NCBI RefSeq assembly: GCF_006715145.1
Contig: NZ_VFMR01000001.1
Span: 1,550,001-1,614,000, forward strand
DNA length: 64,000 bases
Direction: 5' to 3'
Source: Microbacterium sp. SLBN-146
GTDB lineage: Bacteria > Actinomycetota > Actinomycetes > Actinomycetales > Microbacteriaceae
Position numbers and translations under genes: made by a program
Notes under the pieces: generated by a model
The model's database searches: none
The model's input: the letters and a program-made list of their open reading frames with translations, nothing else
Told to the model about the DNA's origin: nothing
Part shown: positions 40,952-49,149 of the stretch, one piece after another
Position numbering within the stretch: position 1 is the first letter of the stretch
Layout: every line of letters begins with the position of its first letter

Positions 40952-41938
40952 TCAGCGCGCCGGATTCGCGTAGCGTTCGGCGAGGGTTGCGAACGCGGAG
41001 GCGAGCTCGGGCGGGCCGACGACCTCCATCGGCACGTCGAATCTGCCGAACACCGCGGCGAGGGACACCCACGACCACGAACCCGCTTCGAGGATGCAGC
41101 GGTGCTCGTCGATCGCCGTCACGGTGCCGTCGCCGGTGAACGGGCGCACGCGGCTGGCGGGCAGGTCGAGGACGACGCTGCCCCGGCAGGGCCACGCATT
41201 GACCTCAGAGCCTTTGAATCGGGCGGAGACGAACTCGTCGACGTCGCCACCCGGGACCGTGCGCGGAATGAAACGGGGGCCGTGGGGGAGGCGCGGATGG
41301 ATGCGATCGACTCTGTAGAGGCGCCACTCCTCGCGGTCGAGCTCCCACGCGACGAGGTACCACTGGCCGTGCGACGTGACCAGATGGTGCGGTTCGACAC
41401 GGCGCGAGCGCGGCGGGTCTTCGTCTCGGGCGCCGGAAGAGTCTGGGTCTGCGTAGTCGAATCTCACGACCTCGTGATCGCGGATCGTGTTCGCGAGCGT
41501 CACGAGAACCTCGAGCGACACCTCAGGGGGAGTCGCCTCGCCCGGGCGGCCGATGACGGTGACCTCGAGCGCGTCGAGGCGGTGCCGGAGCCGCGAGGGC
41601 ATCACCTGGCGGATCGTGCCGAGAGCGCGGATGGCGGCTTCTTCGATGCCCGCTCCGATTGCCGGGGCCGCTCGCAGCGCGATAGCGACGGCGACGGTCT
41701 GGTCGTCATCGAACAGCAGCGGGGGGAGCTCGGCGCCCGCGTCGAGGCGGTACCCGCCGTCCGGACCCATCGTCGCCCGGATGTTGTACCCCATCTCCCG
41801 CAGGCGGTCGATGTCTCGCCGCACGGTGCGGTCGCTGATGTTCAGCCGTGTCGCCAGGAGGGATCCCGGCCAGTCCCGGCGGGTCTGCAGCAACGACAGC
41901 AGATGAAGCAATCGCGCTGTCGTCGTCACGTCCTTCAC
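40952..41938 (-). CDS. YafY/DeoR-type HTH and WYL-domain transcriptional regulator
   Basis: The 328-residue regulator has an N-terminal winged helix (TTTARLLHLLSLLQTRRDWP, LATRLNISDRTVRRDIDRL), a helical linker, a WYL domain (about 140-225; VRFDYADPDSS, RRVEPHHLVTSHGQWYLVAW, WRLYRVDRI) and a C-terminal WCX extension (VFGRFDVPMEVVGPPELASA). WYL domains sense nucleic-acid-like or small ligands. It is divergent from the VOC gene with 91 bases between starts; the repeats CTAGA/TCTAG (41939-41955) in between may be its operator. Pairs of YafY-type regulators and VOC proteins are common in actinobacteria. Confidence 0.9.
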   Translation of the reverse strand: MKDVTTTARLLHLLSLLQTRRDWPGSLLATRLNISDRTVRRDIDRLREMGYNIRATMGPDGGYRLDAGAELPPLLFDDDQTVAVAIALRAAPAIGAGIEEAAIRALGTIRQVMPSRLRHRLDALEVTVIGRPGEATPPEVSLEVLVTLANTIRDHEVVRFDYADPDSSGARDEDPPRSRRVEPHHLVTSHGQWYLVAWELDREEWRLYRVDRIHPRLPHGPRFIPRTVPGGDVDEFVSARFKGSEVNAWPCRGSVVLDLPASRVRPFTGDGTVTAIDEHRCILEAGSWSWVSLAAVFGRFDVPMEVVGPPELASAFATLAERYANPAR

Positions 41939-42029
41939 TCTAGAAGTGGTCTAGGACAAGAACCGACCTATACGGATGGAACGGTGGGATGCAGCGGGCC
42001 GATCGGCCCCACCTTCTCAAGGAGCAGAG

Positions 42030-42485
42030 ATGACCATCCAGACGACAACCCACCTCAACTTCCGCGGCGATGCGCGACAGGCCCTCGAGTTCTACCAGTC
42101 CGTCTTCGGGGGGCACGCCGTCATCAACACGTACGCGGATCTCGGGATGCCGGCAGAACAGCCCGGTGCGGACAAGGTCGTCTTCGGCCTCGTCGCCGCA
42201 GACAACGGCTTCCGAGTGATGGGCTACGACATCCCCGGACAGACCCGGGGAGGAGTCGCCGGGGGCGGGTCGACCCACCGCGAGGACAATGCCACGATCA
42301 CCGATCAGGCGCTCTTCGTCTCGCTCGGTTCGGACAGTCTCGACGAGCTCCAGGGCCACTGGGACGCCCTCGCCGTCGACGCCACGATCATCGAGCCGCT
42401 CGCCGCATCCGCGTGGAGTGCCGGCTTCGGTATGCTCACCGACCGCTTCGGTGTCACGTGGAGTGCGAGCGTCAGCGGTTCCTGA
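42030..42485 (+). CDS. VOC family (PhnB/glyoxalase-like) protein
   Basis: The 151-residue cytoplasmic protein begins TTTHLNFRGDARQALEFYQS with VFGGHAVINTYADLG, then has DKVVFGLVAADNGFRVMGYD and a C-terminal WSAGFGMLTDRFGVTWS. This is the PhnB-like subgroup of the vicinal oxygen chelate fold, often called 3-demethylubiquinone-type in annotation although most members have no known activity. AAGGAG lies seven bases before ATG 42030. It is probably controlled by the divergent WYL regulator. Confidence 0.88.
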   Translation: MTIQTTTHLNFRGDARQALEFYQSVFGGHAVINTYADLGMPAEQPGADKVVFGLVAADNGFRVMGYDIPGQTRGGVAGGGSTHREDNATITDQALFVSLGSDSLDELQGHWDALAVDATIIEPLAASAWSAGFGMLTDRFGVTWSASVSGS

Positions 42486-42553
42486 TCGAACTCGGTGGGG
42501 CTGCAGCGACGGTGTCGGGAGGGGAGCGGGCGTCGCCCCATCCCGATTCTGGC

Positions 42554-42583
42554 TTGACGCGTGTCGGCGCAGCCCCCTACCGT
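42554..42583 (+). promoter_or_regulatory. Promoter of the iclR-type regulator gene
   Basis: TTGACG (42554-42559) and TACCGT (42578-42583) are 18 bases apart; the -10 box ends seven bases before ATG 42591, giving a leaderless mRNA. GGTTC-N7-AAAAC at 42586-42602 resembles the operators found before the transporter operon and could allow autoregulation. Confidence 0.6.
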
Positions 42584-42590
42584 TCGGTTC

Positions 42591-43349
42591 ATGGGACAAA
42601 ACGATGGTCCGGAGCGCGGATCCGACCTCAACGGCGTCACGCGTGCGGGTGAGATCCTCTTCGCCTTCACCCGTGAGCGTCCCGAAATGGGACTCACTCG
42701 CCTCGCTTCCGAAGTCGGGCTGAGCAAGGCGACCGTCCACCGCGTGGCCCAAACGCTCGTCTCGCTCGGACTGCTCGAGCAGAGCGAGCAGACGCGGGCC
42801 TATCGTCTGGGGGTGCGGATCATGCGCCTGGCCGATGTCGTCGCCTCCTCGCTCGACATCCGCAAAGAGGCCCGGTCGGCACTGCGTCACCTGCGCGAGC
42901 AGACGGGGGAGACCGTCTATCTGATGCTCTTGCGGGACAACGCCGCTGCGTGCGCGGAGCGCATCGAGGGGTGGCATCCGATGCGCGATCTCTCGACTCC
43001 TCCCGGCACCGTCGTTCCCCTGCACGTCGGTGCGAGCGGAAGTGCGATCCTCGGCGTCCTCGACGCGGACGCGCTCGATGCCGCCGTCTCCGGTCTGGAC
43101 CCGGAACGCGAAGCCGCCGTCCGGCGCCGAGTTGCCTTCGCCCGCGAGCACGGCTATGCCGTTGCCCGAGGAGACGTGTCGCAAGGTGTGGGGGCCATCG
43201 CCGTCGCATTGCGCGACGAGTCGGGGGCACCCGTCGGTGCCGTGAGCCTGGGTGGGCTCCTCGAGCGCGTCGAAGCGGCTGAGACGCAACTCGCCGCGTC
43301 CGTGAGCGCGACCGCGGCCGCCGTCACCTCCGCCATGGGGTGGAGCTGA
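42591..43349 (+). CDS. IclR family transcriptional regulator
   Basis: The 252-residue regulator has an N-terminal winged helix (about 15-75; TRAGEILFAFTRERPEMGLT, EVGLSKATVHRVAQTLVSL) and a C-terminal IclR effector domain (about 90-250; TGETVYLMLLRDNAAACAER, PLHVGASGSAILGVLDADAL, HGYAVARGDVSQGVGAIAVA). It precedes the transporter/catabolic operon in the same direction by 317 bases and probably controls it through the two tandem GGTTC-N7-GAACC-like sites at 43502-43538. The effector is likely the imported compound or a breakdown product. Confidence 0.93.
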   Translation: MGQNDGPERGSDLNGVTRAGEILFAFTRERPEMGLTRLASEVGLSKATVHRVAQTLVSLGLLEQSEQTRAYRLGVRIMRLADVVASSLDIRKEARSALRHLREQTGETVYLMLLRDNAAACAERIEGWHPMRDLSTPPGTVVPLHVGASGSAILGVLDADALDAAVSGLDPEREAAVRRRVAFAREHGYAVARGDVSQGVGAIAVALRDESGAPVGAVSLGGLLERVEAAETQLAASVSATAAAVTSAMGWS

Positions 43350-43469
43350 CGGAACCCTGACGGCGCCTTCTCTCCTGGCCGGCGAGGAGGGTCTTCGGCG
43401 TGCCCGGATTCGGCGGATACGCCGTCCGCCGACGCTCGACGTCGTAACACGAATGTCATACATCGCGTA

Positions 43470-43499
43470 TTGACCGATGCGGGGCGTCGGCCTTAGCCT
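43470..43499 (+). promoter_or_regulatory. Promoter of the ABC/catabolic operon
   Basis: TTGACC (43470-43475) and TAGCCT (43494-43499) with an 18-base spacer. Transcription would start around 43506, inside the first operator-like palindrome. Confidence 0.65.
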
Positions 43500-43501
43500 C
43501 T

Positions 43502-43538
43502 GGTTCAGAAAGAGAAACACTGGTTCGCACAGTGAACC
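43502..43538 (+). promoter_or_regulatory. Tandem IclR-type operators
   Basis: Two inverted repeats, GGTTC-N7-GAAAC (43502-43518) and GGTTC-N7-GAACC (43522-43538), are spaced exactly 20 bases apart, about two helical turns, immediately after the promoter. The arms resemble IclR-family boxes (GTTCnnnnnnGAAC type). Binding there would block initiation or early elongation. Confidence 0.65.
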
Positions 43539-43666
43539 GGTATCCGAAAGTCGGAGCCGAAACCGACGCCGTTCTCGGAGCTTTCTCGCCCGACGAGCCT
43601 GACCGGGTGACTGCACCACCCGCGGCACCCGCCGCACCCGACATCGAATGTGAAAGGAGTCGAGCC

Positions 43667-44773
43667 ATGAAGAAGCAGATGTGGTTCGCGCCCGTCGTCC
43701 TCGCTACGGCTGTCCTGCTGCTCAGCGCATGCAGTGGTCCGGACGAAGACGTCGCGGCACCCAGCGCCGAGGCCGGCGCTGTGCCGGAGGCGATCGCCGC
43801 GATCGCCGAGCAGGGTCGACAGGAGATCTCCGCCTGGCCCGGTCCGACAGACAGCCCGCAGGCGGACGGGACGGCGCTGTCCGTCGTCGTCGTGCCCTGC
43901 GGAATGGCGACCGAGGGATGCAAGCGCCAGGCGGAGGGCTTCATCGAGGCCGCCGACGCCCTCGGATGGGAGACGACCCTCGTCGACCCGAAGGGCGACC
44001 CCTCGCTGGACAACGCCGCCATCGACCAGGCCATCACGCAGGACGCGGACGCTGTGTTCCTCGTCTCCATCGACCCCGACATCGTCGCCGGCGCGCTCGA
44101 ACGTGCTCGTGACGCGGGCATCTTCGTCGTCGCCTCCGCGACAGACAACACGACGGGACTCGATCACGAGGTGTCCCTCCACGGAGACGAGGAAGGCCGG
44201 ATGCTCGCGGCGCAGATCGTCGTGGAGACGGGCGGCGACGCGAAGGTCGCGATGTTCACGGGCAACGAGTTCAAGACCGTCGTCAAGCGCGTCGAAGGCA
44301 GCAAAGAGGTCTTCGCCGACTGCTCCGGATGCGAAATCGTGGCGGAGCAGGACATCTCGCAGACCGCGGGCGGTCCCGATCTCGTCTCGCTCGTGCAGAG
44401 CACGATCCAGGCCCACCCCGACGTGAACGTCCTGTGGGCTCCGTACGACGCCGCCGCCACCGACATGGTCCAGGCGGTCCAGCAGTCGGGCCGCGATGAC
44501 GTCATGGTCGCGTCGTTCAACGGCAACCTGCAGAACCTCGAGTTCATCCGCTCCGGCGCACCGCAGAAGATCGTGGTCGGCGAGGCGCTCGAGTGGGTCG
44601 GTTGGGCGGGCGCCGATGCGGTCCTGCGACTGAGCCAGGGCGCTCCGATGGTCGAGGACGACGGTGTTCCCGCTCGCATCCTGACCGCCGACAACCTGCC
44701 CGAGCAGGGCACGGCCTGGACCGGCGACTACGACTTCCGCTCGGAGTACAGCCGCATGTGGGGCATCGGCTGA
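43667..44773 (+). CDS. Sugar-type ABC transporter substrate-binding lipoprotein
   Basis: The 368-residue exported lipoprotein has a signal ending in the lipobox LLSAC (Cys22). The mature protein has the Peripla_BP_4 (ribose-binding-like) fold: LSVVVVPCGMATEGCKRQAE, AEGFIEAADALGWETTLVDP, QAITQDADAVFLVSIDPDI, AKVAMFTGNEFKTVVKRVEG and VMVASFNGNLQNLEFIRSG. Two cysteine-containing segments (VVPCGMATEGCK and ADCSGCE) are unusual for such proteins. The ligand is unknown; CUT2-type systems carry sugars, polyols and autoinducers. GAAAGGAG precedes ATG. A hairpin lies between it and the ATPase gene. Confidence 0.88.
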   Translation: MKKQMWFAPVVLATAVLLLSACSGPDEDVAAPSAEAGAVPEAIAAIAEQGRQEISAWPGPTDSPQADGTALSVVVVPCGMATEGCKRQAEGFIEAADALGWETTLVDPKGDPSLDNAAIDQAITQDADAVFLVSIDPDIVAGALERARDAGIFVVASATDNTTGLDHEVSLHGDEEGRMLAAQIVVETGGDAKVAMFTGNEFKTVVKRVEGSKEVFADCSGCEIVAEQDISQTAGGPDLVSLVQSTIQAHPDVNVLWAPYDAAATDMVQAVQQSGRDDVMVASFNGNLQNLEFIRSGAPQKIVVGEALEWVGWAGADAVLRLSQGAPMVEDDGVPARILTADNLPEQGTAWTGDYDFRSEYSRMWGIG

Positions 44774-44788
44774 CGTCGCCCCTCGTCC

Positions 44789-44820
44789 GGTCGGGGAGGG
44801 CGCGTGCGTCCTCCCCGACC
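44789..44820 (+). terminator. Intercistronic hairpin between binding protein and ATPase
   Basis: GGTCGGGGAGG pairs perfectly with CCTCCCCGACC (11 bases) around a 10-base loop, 16 bases after the binding-protein stop. In ABC operons such hairpins give more binding protein than membrane components by partial termination or by protecting the upstream mRNA. Confidence 0.7.
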
Positions 44821-44838
44821 CCGAAGCAAGGAACTCCC

Positions 44839-46371
44839 ATGGATGCTGCCATCGAGGTCAGGAACATCTCGAAGACCTTCGGCGCCCAGCGTGCGCTCGA
44901 TGACGTCACCGTCTCGTTCGGCGCCGGACGCGTCACGGCCCTTCTCGGGCAGAACGGCTCCGGCAAGTCGACTCTCATCAAGATCCTCTCCGGCTTCTAC
45001 ACCCCCGACCCCGGCGTCGGCGAGGTCTTCGTGAAGGGTGAGCCGCTTCCCCTTCCCGCCCACCCTCGCCACGTCCACTCGCTCGGGGTGAGATTCCTCC
45101 ACCAGGACCTCGCGATCGTGCCGGCCATGTCGGTCAGCGACAACTTCGCGCTGACGGAGCGCTTCACCGGTGTCGTGCGCGCCGGACTCATCTCCCAGCG
45201 GCACCAGGATGCTCGTGTCACGGACACCCTCGATCGCTTGGGCGTCGACGTCGACCCGTCGACGCTCATGAACCAGCTCGCCCCCGCGCAGCAGACCATG
45301 GTCGCGATCGCCCGCGCCTTCTTCGAAGCCGAGCGGCCGACGATCTTCCTCGACGAGCCGACCGCCTCCCTGCCCGAGTCGGAGGTGCAGAAAGTGCTCG
45401 GCGCGCTGCGCGCCGCCGTCGCCGAGGGCGCCTCGATCGTCTACGTCTCTCACCGCCTCGACGAGGTCAGACAGATCGCCGACGATCTCGTGATCCTCCG
45501 TGACGGTCGCCTCGTGACCCACACGCCGAACGCGGGACACTCCACGGGCGACCTCATCGAGCTCGTACTCGGCCGGGCGGCACCGGTCGTCTCCCACGAG
45601 CGCTCGAGTGTCGAGCGCCCCACCGTCATGGCGGTCGAAGACCTTCGAGGTCCGCGCCTCCAGGGCGTCTCGTTCGACGTCGGTCGCGGTGAGATCCTCG
45701 GGATCACCGGCCTCATCGGATGCGGACGCTCCGAGCTCGCCCGCATGCTCGCGGGCGCGCAGGCTCCGACGGCGGGAAGCCTGGCGCTCGACGGCGAGCG
45801 ATATGCGCCGCGGTCGCCCCGGCACGCACGTCGTCGCGGCGTCGGCTACGTCCCGCAGGATCGCAGAGCCGAAGGCGCCGTCACGGGAATGACGGTCGCG
45901 GAGAACGCGACGCTCAGCGTGCTCCACAGCGTCAGCGACGCGGGCTTCGTCAATCGGCGCAAGGAAGACGACCTCGCCCGCACCCTCGTGGAGCGGTTCG
46001 GGGTTCGTCCCCCCATCCCCTCCGCGCCGATCGACGATCTCAGCGGCGGCAATCAGCAGAAGGTCGTCTTCGCCCGCAATGCCGCCCTCGATCTGTCCGT
46101 CCTCGTGCTCGACGAGCCGACACAGGGCATCGACATCGGCGCACGCAGCGAGATCGCCGGCATCTGTCGCGAACTCGCCGCGACGGGAATCTCCCTCGTC
46201 GTCGCGTCGACCGACTTCGACGAACTCGCATCACTGTGCGATCGGGTCCTCGTGCTCGATCGCGGACGACTCGTCGACGAGGTCAGCGGGTCCGACATCA
46301 CCGTCGAACGCCTCACGTCGTCCAGCTTCTCTCCACCGTCACCCGAATCCTCGTCAGGAGCCCTCTCATGA
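44839..46371 (+). CDS. Sugar-type ABC transporter double ATPase
   Basis: The 510-residue cytoplasmic protein has two ABC domains, as in RbsA/MglA. Domain 1: Walker A GQNGSGKSTL near 36-45 and Walker B IFLDEPTASL, but the signature region reads NQLAPAQQTMVAIARAF, lacking LSGG as is common in this family's first half. Domain 2: GLIGCGRSEL in place of a canonical Walker A (the lysine is Arg-shifted, typical of the second half), signature LSGGNQQKVVFARNAAL and LVLDEPTQGIDIGA. It energises the CUT2-type importer. AAGGA before ATG 44839; ATGA overlap with the permease. Confidence 0.93.
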   Translation: MDAAIEVRNISKTFGAQRALDDVTVSFGAGRVTALLGQNGSGKSTLIKILSGFYTPDPGVGEVFVKGEPLPLPAHPRHVHSLGVRFLHQDLAIVPAMSVSDNFALTERFTGVVRAGLISQRHQDARVTDTLDRLGVDVDPSTLMNQLAPAQQTMVAIARAFFEAERPTIFLDEPTASLPESEVQKVLGALRAAVAEGASIVYVSHRLDEVRQIADDLVILRDGRLVTHTPNAGHSTGDLIELVLGRAAPVVSHERSSVERPTVMAVEDLRGPRLQGVSFDVGRGEILGITGLIGCGRSELARMLAGAQAPTAGSLALDGERYAPRSPRHARRRGVGYVPQDRRAEGAVTGMTVAENATLSVLHSVSDAGFVNRRKEDDLARTLVERFGVRPPIPSAPIDDLSGGNQQKVVFARNAALDLSVLVLDEPTQGIDIGARSEIAGICRELAATGISLVVASTDFDELASLCDRVLVLDRGRLVDEVSGSDITVERLTSSSFSPPSPESSSGALS

Positions 46372-47372
46372 CCACTACGGCCACTCCTGCCGCCACGCGC
46401 GGCACCGGCCGCCGCATCGCACAGCAGGCGGTGGGCAACTACGCCATCGTCATCTTCCTGCTCGTGCTCATCGCCGTCTTCTCGATGGTGGCGCCCACCC
46501 TCTTCCCCACCTGGTCGAACTTCCAGGCCATCGCCAACAATCAAGCCGTCCCGGCGATCCTCGCGCTCGCCGTCATCCTGCCGCTCGCGGCGGGGGAGTT
46601 CGACCTGTCCGTCGGAGCGACCCTCGGCTTCACGTCGGTCCTGACGGCGTGGGCCTCGATCGGCGGTGTGCCTCTCGTGCCGGCCATTCTCCTCGGCATC
46701 GGCGCCGGCGCAATCATCGGCGCCGTGAACGCCTTCCTCGTCGTGAAGGTGCGCGTCAGCGCATTCATCGCGACGCTCGGCATGGGCACCCTCCTGTCGG
46801 GCGGCAATCTCCTCCTGACGAACGGGTCGGTGCTCTTCGAGGGGATCGACGAGGGTCTCACCGTGATCGCGCGCAGCCGCTTCCTCGGTCTGCCGCTGAC
46901 GTTCTACTACCTCATCGTGATCGCCTTGATCCTGTGGCTGCTGCTCGAGCGCACGCCCTTCGGCCGCTACCTCGCAGCGACGGGACTCGGCCGCGCACCT
47001 GCGCGCCTGGCAGGCGTGCCGACCAACGCGTACCTCGCGATCGCGTTCATCGGGGCGGGGGCGCTCGCCGGCGTCGCCGGTGTGCTCCAGACCGGGACCG
47101 TCGGCTCCGCGAGCCCGAGCACGGGTCCCGCGTTCCTGCTCCCCGCCTACGCCGCGGCGTTCCTCGGGGCCACCACGATCCGTCGCGGAAGGTTCAACGT
47201 GTGGGGCACGATGGTCGGCGTCCTCGTGCTGGCGGTCGGCGTTTCGGGTCTCAACCTCCTGGGCGCGCCGTTCTGGGTGGCGCCTGTTTTCAACGGGCTG
47301 GCTCTTCTGCTGGCCGTCTCCTTCGCCGCCATTCTGGCCGGCCGTGGCCGGAGAGGATCCGCCGGTGCCTGA
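46368..47372 (+). CDS. Sugar-type ABC transporter permease (BPD_transp_2)
   Basis: The 334-residue membrane protein has about nine to ten helices and the RbsC/AraH-type motifs AGEFDLSVGATLGFTSVLTA, NAFLVVKVRVSAFIATLGMG and GRYLAATGLGRAPARLAGVP (the cytoplasmic loop that contacts the ATPase). The dimer forms the channel of the importer. It starts at ATG 46368 within the ATPase stop and overlaps the next gene by 8 bases. Confidence 0.93.
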   Translation: MTTTATPAATRGTGRRIAQQAVGNYAIVIFLLVLIAVFSMVAPTLFPTWSNFQAIANNQAVPAILALAVILPLAAGEFDLSVGATLGFTSVLTAWASIGGVPLVPAILLGIGAGAIIGAVNAFLVVKVRVSAFIATLGMGTLLSGGNLLLTNGSVLFEGIDEGLTVIARSRFLGLPLTFYYLIVIALILWLLLERTPFGRYLAATGLGRAPARLAGVPTNAYLAIAFIGAGALAGVAGVLQTGTVGSASPSTGPAFLLPAYAAAFLGATTIRRGRFNVWGTMVGVLVLAVGVSGLNLLGAPFWVAPVFNGLALLLAVSFAAILAGRGRRGSAGA

Positions 47373-48240
47373 GTCGCGTATCGCCACCGCCATCCGCGAG
47401 GCGGGGGGCACCATCCTGCTCCCCGGTGTCGGAACCCCTCTCGAAGCCCTTGCCGCGCAGAGCGCCGGCGCCACGGCCGCGTACGTCAGCGGATACGCGA
47501 CGGCCGCGTGGCGACACGGCCTTCCCGACATCGGAATCATCGCCCTGGCCGAGATCACCGAGTCGTTGCGGGCTGTCACCGCCGTCGTCGACATCCCCGT
47601 CATCGTCGACGCAGACACGGGCTACGGCGACGTCGTCAACGTCGCGCGGGCCGTCGAACGCCTCGAGTCCTCGGGTGCTGCCGGCATCCAGTTGGAAGAC
47701 CAGACGTGGCCCAAGCGCTGCGGGCATCTGCGGGGCAAGTCCGTCGAGCCGACCGACGTCATGGTGCGGAAGATCCGTGCCGCGGTGCGCGCCCGCGCAG
47801 ATGCGGGCACGCTCATCGTCGCCCGCACCGATGCGCGGGCACCGTACGGCATCGCGGAAGCGATCGACCGTGCTCGGCGCTACCACGACGCGGGCGCCGA
47901 TGCACTGTTCATCGACGCGCCCGAGAGCGAAGCGGAAGTGGAGCAGATCGCGCGGGAGGTCCCCGGCATCCTCGTGGCCAACATGTCGGAATCGGGGCTG
48001 ACGCCCATGCTCTCTCGCGAGAGGTTCGCCGAGCTCGGCTACGGCATCGTGCTGTACCCGACGTCGTCGCTCCGGATCGCATCGGATGTCTTCGTCCGCT
48101 TCTTCCGCGATCTTCTGGCCGACGGTGACAGCTCCGCGTGGGTCGGGCAGATGTCCACCCTCGGCACCCTCAACTCGCTCGTCGGCATCGAGGCGGCGGA
48201 GCATCTCGAGGCGGCCGTCCTCGGTGAGGTCGGCCAGTGA
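47365..48240 (+). CDS. Isocitrate lyase/PEP mutase superfamily enzyme
   Basis: The 291-residue cytoplasmic TIM-barrel enzyme breaks or rearranges a C-C or C-P bond in a 2-oxo or hydroxy diacid. The metal-binding VIVDADTGYGD, IQLEDQTWPKRCGHLRGKSV and IVARTDARA motifs are intact. The flexible loop has the lyase-type KRCGH signature (117-121, catalytic Cys119) seen in isocitrate, 2-methylisocitrate and dimethylmalate lyases rather than the KxxNS type of PEP mutases, so a lyase acting on a substituted malate is the best guess. GTG 47365 with GAGAGGA before it overlaps the permease gene by 8 bases. Confidence 0.88.
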   Translation: MPESRIATAIREAGGTILLPGVGTPLEALAAQSAGATAAYVSGYATAAWRHGLPDIGIIALAEITESLRAVTAVVDIPVIVDADTGYGDVVNVARAVERLESSGAAGIQLEDQTWPKRCGHLRGKSVEPTDVMVRKIRAAVRARADAGTLIVARTDARAPYGIAEAIDRARRYHDAGADALFIDAPESEAEVEQIAREVPGILVANMSESGLTPMLSRERFAELGYGIVLYPTSSLRIASDVFVRFFRDLLADGDSSAWVGQMSTLGTLNSLVGIEAAEHLEAAVLGEVGQ

Positions 48241-49124
48241 CCGTCGCGGAGGGGATCCTCGAGGGAGCCGTCGACCTCCACCGGCACGGGTATCCGGAGA
48301 TCTCCGATGATCTGCGCACCCCTGTGTCCGATGTCGACGACGTCACGACGTGCCGGGATGCGGGGATGCGCGGGGTCGTGCTCAAATCTCACGTATGGCC
48401 GACCATCGGGCGCGCGCAGATGGTGGCCCGGGCCGTCGAGGGGATCGCGGTGATCCCCTCGATCACCCTCAACCGCTTCGCGGGCGGCATCACGCCCGAC
48501 ATCGTGGAGATGGCCGTCAAGCAGGGCGCTGGTGTCGTGTTCCTCCCGACCGTGAGCGCGGCGAGCGACCTGGCCCGCGGGGGGATCTCGGCACGGATCG
48601 CCGGCGTCATCGATCGCTTCGATCCGGCTCGCGAGAGCGGTACGCGGATCCTCACGGATGACGGCGACCTCACGGCGGACACCGCGGATCTGCTCGACGT
48701 GCTCGACGACTTCCCCGTCCTCGTCTACTCGGGGCACGTCAGCACGACCGAGACGATCGCTCTCCTGAAGACCGGCAGGCTGAGCGATCGCTACGTCTTC
48801 GCGCATCCCGACAGCCATTCGATCGGGGCCCGCGCCGACGAGATGGTCGAGGCCGCCCGCCTCGGCGCCTTCGTCGAGATCTGCGCCCTCGGCGCGTACC
48901 CGCAGATCGGACGCGTCACCCACGCCGACCTGGCCGGGATGGTGCGGCTCGTCGGCGCAGAACGGTGCGTCGCGACATCCGACTACTTCTTCGACTGGAG
49001 CCCGTCCTCCAGCACGATGCTGCAGGACCTCGCCGACGGGCTCGCCGATGCCGGTCTGTCACGCCGCGAGCTGGAGCTGATCTTCCGGGACAACCCGGCA
49101 CACCTCGTACACAATCACCTCTGA
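48237..49124 (+). CDS. DUF6282 family protein (metal-dependent hydrolase-like)
   Basis: The 295-residue cytoplasmic protein looks like a TIM-barrel amidohydrolase relative: metal-binding-type motifs DLHRHG (about 15-20), VVLKSHVW, VYSGHVS and VFAHPDSHS, and a late acidic SDYFFDWSP. It fits DUF6282, known only by sequence. The His/Asp set would support hydrolysis of a lactone, amide or phosphoester. GTG start overlapping the previous stop; 25 bases before the amidase gene. The reaction in this operon is unknown. Confidence 0.75.
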   Translation: MTVAEGILEGAVDLHRHGYPEISDDLRTPVSDVDDVTTCRDAGMRGVVLKSHVWPTIGRAQMVARAVEGIAVIPSITLNRFAGGITPDIVEMAVKQGAGVVFLPTVSAASDLARGGISARIAGVIDRFDPARESGTRILTDDGDLTADTADLLDVLDDFPVLVYSGHVSTTETIALLKTGRLSDRYVFAHPDSHSIGARADEMVEAARLGAFVEICALGAYPQIGRVTHADLAGMVRLVGAERCVATSDYFFDWSPSSSTMLQDLADGLADAGLSRRELELIFRDNPAHLVHNHL

Positions 49125-49149
49125 CACCCTGACCCCGAAAGGAGCGACG

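Larger units (their letters stand above)
43350..43666 (+). other. 317-base control region of the catabolic operon
   Basis: After the IclR gene come about 110 bases without recognisable signals, then the promoter (43470-43499), the two operator-like palindromes (43502-43538), about 110 bases of leader and the ribosome site GAAAGGAG (43652-43659) for ATG 43667. No gene is seen. Confidence 0.6.

Noticed and set aside
40415..41041. 22-base near repeat (40415-40436 and 41020-41041, 21 matches)
   Set aside because: One copy encodes FDVPMEVV at the end of the WYL gene; the other lies after the bicupin stop. It might be a remnant of a duplicated WYL gene end, but it is too short to claim.
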